64,000 nt of DNA from positions 188,501 through 252,500 of the forward strand of contig NZ_WVHO01000009.1 of assembly GCF_009834805.1 (NCBI RefSeq). Reading direction: 5' to 3'. This document shows positions 58,731 to 64,000 of the stretch, piece by piece (positions within the stretch are counted from its first letter, which is position 1; each line of letters starts with the position of its first letter). Position numbers and translations under genes: made by a program. The notes beneath the pieces are model-generated. The model was given only the letters and a program-made list of their open reading frames with translations. It was not told the DNA's origin and did not search any database. This DNA is from Saccharibacter sp. 17.LH.SD. GTDB lineage: Bacteria > Pseudomonadota > Alphaproteobacteria > Acetobacterales > Acetobacteraceae.

Positions 58731-59429
58731 TCAAGCCAGCAGCGGCACGCACTTTTTATCAGCGAGCGATAACGCCAATTTTAGGCGTGCTCTGGCCCGT
58801 TCCAACCAACCTGATCCGAAGACTTTAAATTGAGATTTGCAGCGATAATCAGCCATTTGCAGGCTACTTAGGGCGTAGCATATCAACACAATACGCTGAT
58901 TTTTCTGCTCAATAATGCTCAATGTCTGAGCATCCAATAGACCCGTCTGTGGGCATTCCAGCCGCGCTTGTAAATCTTGGATCATCACCGAAGAGCAATG
59001 CCGTCCGACATCGGTCAGCCGCACCGTATCAATAGCCCGCACTGTGCCGGGTCCAATGACACCATCCGTATCAACCTGGACAATCGTTTGAAGCAAACGT
59101 GCAGAGGTTTTAACCCCTGTGTTAAAACCGTGATCGAACACTAACGCGTCAAGACCTGCCGGGAGCTGGTTACAGCGCATCGGCTGCCAGAAATAACGTT
59201 CCGCCAAGGCTCTGTAATCGTCTTCACTGAGCGTTTTCATTTGTTGGGAAGAGACACACAGCCCACGGTCTCGACACACCAATGGAGCAGAGAGACCGTA
59301 TTTCGTGCCAACTAATCGACCAGAGCCGATGCGGCCACCGGTCCAGTTGCCTGGATCAGCCCGGTTGGAGGAATATCCTCCCTCATATTTCAGCGTAAAA
59401 TTTAAAGTCTCAGTCAGGCTCGTTTTCAT
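58731..59429 (-). CDS. Endolysin, glycosyl hydrolase 108 family
   Basis: 232 aa peptidoglycan hydrolase (N-acetylmuramidase type). The catalytic motif EGGYSSNRADPG (about residue 16) and GTKYGLSAP (about residue 42) define GH108. FDHGFNTGVKTSARLLQ and a C-terminal peptidoglycan-binding-like segment (GVIGPGTVRAID) follow. There is no signal peptide, so a holin is needed. A late-promoter-like block lies exactly 56 bases before the ATG. It corresponds to lys of Mu by position. Confidence 0.9.
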   Translation of the reverse strand: MKTSLTETLNFTLKYEGGYSSNRADPGNWTGGRIGSGRLVGTKYGLSAPLVCRDRGLCVSSQQMKTLSEDDYRALAERYFWQPMRCNQLPAGLDALVFDHGFNTGVKTSARLLQTIVQVDTDGVIGPGTVRAIDTVRLTDVGRHCSSVMIQDLQARLECPQTGLLDAQTLSIIEQKNQRIVLICYALSSLQMADYRCKSQFKVFGSGWLERARARLKLALSLADKKCVPLLA

Positions 59430-59462
59430 ACCTGACAGAATAAAAAATTAAGAGCATTCTGC

Positions 59463-59485
59463 TCAGGTATCCACCCTTTACCCCG
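59463..59485 (-). promoter_or_regulatory. Late-promoter-like block C (upstream of endolysin)
   Basis: Minus strand CGGGGTAAAGGGTGGATACC followed by TGA, matching blocks A and B at most positions; outer edge 56 bases from the ATG. It corresponds to Mu P-lys by position. Confidence 0.75.
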
Positions 59486-59563
59486 ATACGCACGGGAGGG
59501 GGTGAGAGTGACTTAAAACACTCTGCAAATAGCTTTTTAATGCCGTTTAAACTATTTTAAAAA

Positions 59564-59728
59564 TCAATCAAACAAGTTCATTTGGCGTTCATCGGTAATC
59601 CGGTTCCGTCGGGCCGCGACTTCACCTCTGATTTGATAGAGAACACCATGGATCTGTGGCCTAGACACCCCAACTCGAATTACAATTTCATTATGTGAAA
59701 ATCCCATAAGAGCCAACCGTCTTATGCG
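59564..59728 (-). pseudogene. C-terminal helix-turn-helix part of the Mor/C-type activator, beyond an in-frame TGA
   Basis: Directly after TGA 59729-59731 the same frame stays open for 54 codons: RIRRLALMGFSHNEIVIRVG, then SRPQIHGVLYQIRGEVAARR, to the stop at 59564-59566. This is a canonical Mor-family HTH (GFSHNEIVIRVGVSRPQI). Without readthrough it would be made only by reinitiation, for example at ATG 59707. Together with the upstream part it gives a normal-length Mor/C protein of about 130 residues. Confidence 0.75.
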
Positions 59729-59959
59729 TCACGCTTTTAACATGGGCACGCCATAATGATCACCACCGTAACGGTCCGATAAGCATTGAGCTAACGGCAC
59801 GCCCCATGTCTTAGCGAGATTACTTTTCTCAACTCTGACAGCAGGTACCCATATTTTCTGACCGGCGCACGCTTCGACAAAAGAGAATGTTTGTTCTTCT
59901 CCTACCACGTCGGCAATCCAGCTGACCTCAACCGGCACTGGGACACTAAAATCCGCCAC
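59729..59959 (-). CDS. Mor/C-family late transcription activator, N-terminal dimerisation part
   Basis: 76 aa before a TGA stop. FSFVEACAGQKIWVPAVRVE and LAQCLSDRYGGDHYGVPML match the dimerisation domain of Mor/C, which ends around the 'YGG..YVP' strand. The HTH follows immediately in frame after the TGA (GCG TGA CGC), so the gene is interrupted by a single codon. AGGAG lies eight bases before GTG 59959. It stands upstream of the endolysin and should switch on the late genes. Confidence 0.8.
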   Translation of the reverse strand: MADFSVPVPVEVSWIADVVGEEQTFSFVEACAGQKIWVPAVRVEKSNLAKTWGVPLAQCLSDRYGGDHYGVPMLKA

Positions 59960-60068
59960 TGCCACAACTCCTAATATTCCGCAGAAATTCAGTCTTTATT
60001 ATAAAAGAAATACGCTTCGAGTACAAAAGAAAACGACAGTTTTAATTGAGATATGTTAGGCAGTTCTC

Positions 60069-60812
60069 ATGACAAGGCTTCTTATCTTGTGCGCGTTTTT
60101 CTGGTCTGATGCGGCTATGGCTGATTGTCCTCAATTCTTTGTGGGAGGTCAGCCTCCTCAAGCAGGGCAGTTATTATGTAATGCAGGTTATGCTGTCGGC
60201 TATTCAACTATCTACAAAGCGCCGCTCTGGGCTGCTGAACATTTAACGGATGAGAGCGTTCCAAAGGCACTTGCCTTGCATGGACGTACTACATTCTCAA
60301 TTGACTACCGGCTGCCAGAAGAAGGCCAAACAGGGAAAGTCGATTTTCACGACACCATTTACGCTCGTGGCCATCAAGCCCCATCAGGGGATATGCCGGA
60401 TTGGCCAACGCGCATTCAGACATACTTCTATTCCAACGTTGTCGCACAGGACGAGCAAATGAATAGTGGTCCATGGAACCAAATTGAACAAGATACGCGG
60501 CAGGCCGCAATCAATGATGGGGAGATTTATGTTGTGACAGGGCCTGTGTTCCCAGCGATACCCCAAAGAATAGGGCCTGATCGGATGGCCGTGCCAATGG
60601 CGATGTTTAAATTGGTTTATGATGCGTTAGACGGTGGAACGGCTGCCATCATCTGCCAAAACAATACGCCAGCCCATTGTCGTCAACTCACGCCAGAAGC
60701 CCTTGAAGCAACCATAGGCTTCGACCCTATGCCAGGGCTCTCTGGGCATGAAAAAACCATCCCCTTAATGATAAAAGGATGGTCTAAAGTTATTCGACGA
60801 TCTCAATATTGA
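60069..60812 (+). CDS. Exported DNA/RNA non-specific endonuclease (NucA/Serratia-type)
   Basis: 247 aa with a signal peptide (LLILCAFFWSDAAMA, cleavage near residue 18). The beta-beta-alpha-metal nuclease motif is YARGHQAPSGDMP (catalytic His, about residue 102). The metal-binding Asn lies in SNVVAQDEQMNSGPWNQIE. It is the only phage-module gene on the plus strand, has its own promoter region (59966-60068), and ends three bases from the convergent early gene. A typical moron placement between early and late regions. Confidence 0.85.
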   Translation: MTRLLILCAFFWSDAAMADCPQFFVGGQPPQAGQLLCNAGYAVGYSTIYKAPLWAAEHLTDESVPKALALHGRTTFSIDYRLPEEGQTGKVDFHDTIYARGHQAPSGDMPDWPTRIQTYFYSNVVAQDEQMNSGPWNQIEQDTRQAAINDGEIYVVTGPVFPAIPQRIGPDRMAVPMAMFKLVYDALDGGTAAIICQNNTPAHCRQLTPEALEATIGFDPMPGLSGHEKTIPLMIKGWSKVIRRSQY

Positions 60813-60815
60813 GTC

Positions 60816-61151
60816 TTATTCAGCTTCTTCATCTAAGCGCATCTGCTCTTCAGCGGCAATGTCTTGCATTTCGTCACAAAAGGACTCCCATTTACTGGCG
60901 CTTTCATCTGTCAAATAAAGGGTTTTCTGCCCCTTCATAACGCTGACACGCCCCTCATCATCCGTGGCCAGTGGGTATTGAACCTTCCTATCGTCTACTT
61001 TGGTTTCAATAACCACATCCACGATCAACTTAGGATGGCCTTTTTTCCCTACCTTGATGGTTTTTCTTCCAAAATGGAAAGTCACCTCGACAGGATAAGG
61101 CCCCTCTTTTCTCTTCGGGTCATAAGCTTCTAACGCAACGGTTCGTTCCAT
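60816..61151 (-). CDS. Early-region phage protein
   Basis: Not recognised. 111 aa from ATG 61151 (AGGGAGA upstream). Acidic C-terminus (EMQDIAAEEQMRLDEEAE). Beta-rich core (YPVEVTFHFGRKTIKVG; VDVVIETKVDDRKVQYPL). Convergent with the nuclease gene, last in the early transcript by position. Confidence 0.55.
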   Translation of the reverse strand: MERTVALEAYDPKRKEGPYPVEVTFHFGRKTIKVGKKGHPKLIVDVVIETKVDDRKVQYPLATDDEGRVSVMKGQKTLYLTDESASKWESFCDEMQDIAAEEQMRLDEEAE

Positions 61152-61195
61152 GATGTGTCTCCCTGAGGGTTTCATTACTCTACAAACGTGTCGTT

Positions 61196-61627
61196 CTATG
61201 CTCGTTTGCGCTTCTGCATGGCTTTTAAAGCCTCAATCACCTGTTGAGCCTTCTGATCATCAAGGAAGTTCGGATCAGAGACGCCTGTCATACGCTCGAC
61301 AAACACCCGCAACCCAGCCCGCGATCCCTTGCACGCCAAATGATCCCGTAAGCTTCCCCAAAGAACGAAGATTTTCCGCACAGAAGCTCGATTAGCCGCA
61401 ACATAACGCTTCTTCCTGGGGGATTTCTCCCATCCCAATCGCTTAAATTCAGCCAGAACATCATTCAGCTGCTTCTCTGTCATACCCCTGGCAGAGTTTT
61501 GTCCTGCGATCCGGTGAAGAAGAGAGCGATAGCTCTCATCCTCAAGGGCAAGGTCTTTCTTAGCAATATGGACCAGAGCCAGAAGCCTCTTCTGATCCTG
61601 CCTAGAATGTCTCATGCGCCCAGTCAT
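61196..61627 (-). CDS. GemA-like (DUF1018) early regulatory protein
   Basis: 143 aa, GemA/gp16 family of Mu-like phages, linked in Mu to modulating host gene expression and gyrase. QKRLLALVHIAKKDLALEDE, YRSLLHRIAGQNSARGMTEK and FVERMTGVSDPNFLDDQKAQ are diagnostic. The start overlaps the upstream gene end by 26 bases; MRHS (61615) is an alternative. Confidence 0.88.
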   Translation of the reverse strand: MTGRMRHSRQDQKRLLALVHIAKKDLALEDESYRSLLHRIAGQNSARGMTEKQLNDVLAEFKRLGWEKSPRKKRYVAANRASVRKIFVLWGSLRDHLACKGSRAGLRVFVERMTGVSDPNFLDDQKAQQVIEALKAMQKRKRA

Positions 61628-61928
61628 AAGATTTACCCCGTCTTAATTTACGGATAGCCTTGTTATTTTTAATAAGCTCGTTAATACGCGTCGCCGTAAT
61701 CGTAGCGACATCTCTTACGGGGATAGGATACCACTCAATGGGATACATTTCCCGTTCCAGACGAAGGAAATAGGAAATCATTCCTGAAAGAGCGCCTTCT
61801 TGAAATTTTGGGCTTTTCCCAGCCTTGTTTGCTGCATTTAGATATTCGGTAATAATCTTATCCAAAGAAAGTATTCTAAATTCGAATTCTTTCTTAATTA
61901 AAGAAACGTTCCCATCAAATTCAGCCAT
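61602..61928 (-). CDS. Early-region phage protein
   Basis: Not recognised. 108 aa from ATG 61928 (GGAGG nine bases upstream). Helical, with basic C-terminus. FQEGALSGMISYFLRLEREM and ATITATRINELIKNNKAIRK are the most regular parts. The gene lies four bases after the DUF3164 gene and overlaps gemA. Confidence 0.55.
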   Translation of the reverse strand: MAEFDGNVSLIKKEFEFRILSLDKIITEYLNAANKAGKSPKFQEGALSGMISYFLRLEREMYPIEWYPIPVRDVATITATRINELIKNNKAIRKLRRGKSYDWAHETF

Positions 61929-61932
61929 GATT

Positions 61933-62682
61933 TTATACCTCCAGCGACGAATAATTGAGGTCAATCAGTTGCCAAGCTTCCCGAGGCGTCTCGCGCGTGT
62001 AGAACCGCATATAACGGCGTGGTGCTACATTTTTGATGGCGTCTCTCAAGGCTCTCTGAGCAGCAGGCCATTTGGGGTGATTAATATCCAGCGTCACCAA
62101 TCTAAGAATGCGACTTGTCGACATTTGACCCGTTAACTGATTACGCACAAAGGCTTGATCTACGATCTGACGAAGCCCCGCTGATGCGCCGTCCATCAGA
62201 TCATCCATCACTTCACGCACTAACGCTTCAGCGGCTATAATGGCCGGTGCGACGTTCTTTTGATCAACGATAGTGATCTGGACTTTCCGTAAGCTGTCCA
62301 ACGTTTCTAATTCGGCCCCGCCACGAGTTCCACCTACACGTGCGCCATAATGTTCCACGATAAGATCACGGATCAGGTCAAATTCAACAAAGTCTTTCTT
62401 TTTGGCGTCCTTCATCATTTGTTGCATAGTTGAAGCAGCCTCTACACACTCAGATACCCAATCATGGACAAGAACATCCTGAGGCTTAAAGCTTTCAATC
62501 GCGCGTTGATGGCCATTATAATAAGTGATCTTCCGACCCGGTTTTGTCGCCTTGTCCAACAAGGCTTTCTTCTGCATTTCAGTCATGATCTCTGTTCCGA
62601 AAATCTCGCTTTGCCCTGGCACCGGCGCTCCTGGAGGCGCTATGATGTCAGACATTATTGTGAAGCTATTCTTGACACTCAT
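61933..62682 (-). CDS. DUF3164 family early phage protein
   Basis: 249 aa from ATG 62682; AAGGGG is 8 bases upstream, while the longer frame would use TTG. GRKITYYNGHQRAIESF-like start and FVEFDLIRDLIVEHYGARVG fit DUF3164, common in the early region of Mu-like phages. ITIVDQKNVAPAIIAAEALV follows. Role unknown. Confidence 0.8.
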   Translation of the reverse strand: MSVKNSFTIMSDIIAPPGAPVPGQSEIFGTEIMTEMQKKALLDKATKPGRKITYYNGHQRAIESFKPQDVLVHDWVSECVEAASTMQQMMKDAKKKDFVEFDLIRDLIVEHYGARVGGTRGGAELETLDSLRKVQITIVDQKNVAPAIIAAEALVREVMDDLMDGASAGLRQIVDQAFVRNQLTGQMSTSRILRLVTLDINHPKWPAAQRALRDAIKNVAPRRYMRFYTRETPREAWQLIDLNYSSLEV

Positions 62683-62695
62683 GGTCAGCGCCCCT

Positions 62696-63094
62696 TCAGT
62701 ATCGAGCCCCAATCAGCTGTTCCATCATGCGAGCCCTCCGTGCCTTGGAAAGGAGAAATCCTCGCAAACCCGGCACGATACATTTTGCCGCGCGACGCTC
62801 CAGCTTCTCAGCAACGGTGAGCGGTAATTCAGCTTTCTCCAGCTCTTCCACCACACAACCCAATTGATCATTCGGGTTTAGGCTCATGAGAAAACTCAGC
62901 ACTATCCGCTGGAACCAACGATCATGCGGTAAGAATGGGTCATGTCTTTCTAGGAACGCACTGAACAATCCCACCTGTTCGTATGGATCGGTGTTTTTGC
63001 GGAGATACGCGACGGTAGCGTCTCGGATAAGCTCAAGATCACCATGTGAACCCATCGCATCTGAAAGCTTTTGAATAAGGGTTTTCTTAGCCAT
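62696..63094 (-). CDS. Early-region phage protein next to the MuB-like gene
   Basis: Not recognised. 132 aa from ATG 63094 (GAAGGAGG upstream). Helical; the C-terminus is very basic (RGFLLSKARRARMMEQLIG). It follows the MuB-like gene by 2 bases, so it is probably co-transcribed with the transposition genes. Confidence 0.6.
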   Translation of the reverse strand: MAKKTLIQKLSDAMGSHGDLELIRDATVAYLRKNTDPYEQVGLFSAFLERHDPFLPHDRWFQRIVLSFLMSLNPNDQLGCVVEELEKAELPLTVAEKLERRAAKCIVPGLRGFLLSKARRARMMEQLIGARY

Positions 63095-63096
63095 GA

Positions 63097-64000
63097 TTAC
63101 GCCTCCTTCTTGAAGGAAGGTACTGGTTTCATTGTCAGCTCTTTCCATGCTGACTGCACATCATCAAGAGACAATTCATCTCTATGATCGGCTCGGCATA
63201 GCTGCACAGCGTATCTCAAAACCTTATTCATTGTCCGCAGCGCCCCCTGCTGGGAGGCAATCGCAGTGACTAACAGACGCAAATTTTGGTTCTCGAGCTG
63301 CCATGCATTCAATAATGCCTCTACATCGCCACGCGAGCATTTCTTGCGGTCCTTGCGAATACCGATGCGACTAAATAGCTGGGCATGCGTATCCAAACGC
63401 CCAATGCCCTCTATGCGCCCTCGCAATGGTTCATTGCCACTAAACACCACACCAATCTCTGCCTGATCGTGAATAGCTCTGATCTGATCAATCGCATCTG
63501 TGGAGAGGTGTTGGGCTTCATCGATAATGAGTAGCCCTTGTGAGCCTTTCACTCGTCGAACGATGGCACGCAGCCAACTTCCGTCATTTCGACTAACGTC
63601 CCCCAATACAAAAGCAATTTCCTTGAGTGCTTTTAGGGGCGTTTTCATGCTTGGATCAGCAGTCACGACCCATACATTTACACCTCGGTTAGCATAGGTA
63701 TTAGCGGCAAAGGTTTTACCAACACCAGCGCCGCCGGTAATCAACCCAATATCTGGTGTAAATTGGCTATGGGTAAATACTAGCTCAAAGGTTGTGTAAG
63801 CAGGCGTTTCAACCCAACTTGGCACTCGCATGGAAGAAGCAAGAGTCCGCTCTCGTATCGTGCGAGCATCCAGCCACTTGCTGATCTTTGCCTCCACTTT
63901 TTCGAGGATTCCCTTATAAGTTCCGCTAAGCCATAGACTTAATGTGCTAGATGGAATCCCAATCTGTTCACCCGCAACTCGTTGCGAGATACGGTCTTCT
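63097..64000 (-). CDS. MuB-like transposition ATPase, 5' end beyond the window
   Basis: AAA+ ATPase that delivers target DNA to the transposase. The frame stays open to the window edge (EDRISQRVAGEQIGIPSSTL, then SLWLSGTYKGILEK), giving the N-terminal HTH of MuB, so the GTG at 63897 is not the start. Walker A GGAGVGKTFAA and Walker B LLIIDEAQHL are intact, and ETPAY is the family's usual lead-in. It lies before the early genes and after (upstream) the transposase gene, which is outside the window. Confidence 0.9.
   Translation of the reverse strand, partial: EDRISQRVAGEQIGIPSSTLSLWLSGTYKGILEKVEAKISKWLDARTIRERTLASSMRVPSWVETPAYTTFELVFTHSQFTPDIGLITGGAGVGKTFAANTYANRGVNVWVVTADPSMKTPLKALKEIAFVLGDVSRNDGSWLRAIVRRVKGSQGLLIIDEAQHLSTDAIDQIRAIHDQAEIGVVFSGNEPLRGRIEGIGRLDTHAQLFSRIGIRKDRKKCSRGDVEALLNAWQLENQNLRLLVTAIASQQGALRTMNKVLRYAVQLCRADHRDELSLDDVQSAWKELTMKPVPSFKKEA

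Larger units (their letters stand above)
31057..64000 (-). mobile_element. Mu-like transposable prophage (right part; continues beyond the window)
   Basis: About 33 kb of genes, nearly all on the minus strand, in Mu order: transposition ATPase B, early genes, GemA, Mor/C activator, lysis, gp26-gp30, G, I, T, gp36-gp48, fibres, DNA modification. MuA, the repressor and the left end lie outside the window. Every head, tail and baseplate gene expected from Mu between lys and gp48 has a counterpart, so the element looks structurally complete. The exception is the interrupted activator. Moderate GC, like the host. Confidence 0.9.

Noticed and set aside
61631-61640. CGGGGTAAAT on the minus strand near the gemA start, resembling the late-promoter block
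   Set aside because: Only the first nine bases match, it lies about 13 bases from the start codon instead of 56, and it is inside the coding sequence of the upstream early gene.

Overview
The left 31 kb is a compact alphaproteobacterial chromosome segment of moderate GC. An acetic acid bacterium (Acetobacteraceae) is my best guess: the segment has an ALAS-type hemA and DUF1489, DUF2272 and IalB-family genes, all common in alphaproteobacteria. The genus is not determined. No tRNA or rRNA gene and no CRISPR array was seen.

Host region (1-31056). In order: the 3' part of pnp; a nitronate-monooxygenase-like flavoprotein; a leftward DUF1489/hemW/kup group; a PLP-homeostasis gene divergent from rsmB; cysteine synthase; a rhodanese; a DUF2272 lipoprotein; an aldo/keto reductase; a CobW-type metallochaperone GTPase coupled to a WD40 protein; an HSL-type hydrolase; a ClC transporter; two tandem CDF metal exporters; a UPF0114 membrane protein coupled to an FAD dehydrogenase; an MFS carrier; hemA; a two-partner-secretion type outer-membrane pore coupled to a small exported protein; a HisE-like gene, cvpA and purF; and two exported proteins next to the prophage. 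Strong hairpin terminators separate many convergent or adjacent units.

Prophage region (about 31057-64000, continuing beyond the window). This is a Mu-like transposable prophage, almost all of it on the minus strand and collinear with Mu. From right to left: a MuB-like ATPase (cut by the window edge), early genes, GemA, a Mor/C-type activator, endolysin, small genes, terminase, portal, head, protease/scaffold, capsid, tail sheath and tube, frameshifted tail chaperone, tape measure, baseplate, fibre genes, and a Dam-type methyltransferase at the far end. A secreted nuclease gene sits on the opposite strand between the early and late modules.

The most interesting signals are regulatory. A 23-bp block is repeated three times in the prophage, each time with its outer edge exactly 56 bp upstream of a start codon (endolysin, gene I and gp46). 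These positions parallel Mu late promoters. The Mor/C-family gene that should drive them is split by one in-frame TGA (followed by C) between its dimerisation and helix-turn-helix parts. Other points of interest are helically phased repeats at the position of the Mu central gyrase site, a textbook -1 slippery heptamer, a likely prophage end with 22-bp-spaced repeats, a spanin-like pair moved to between terminase and portal, a nuclease-like tail on the gp30 head protein, and an 11-base C tract inside a metal exporter gene.
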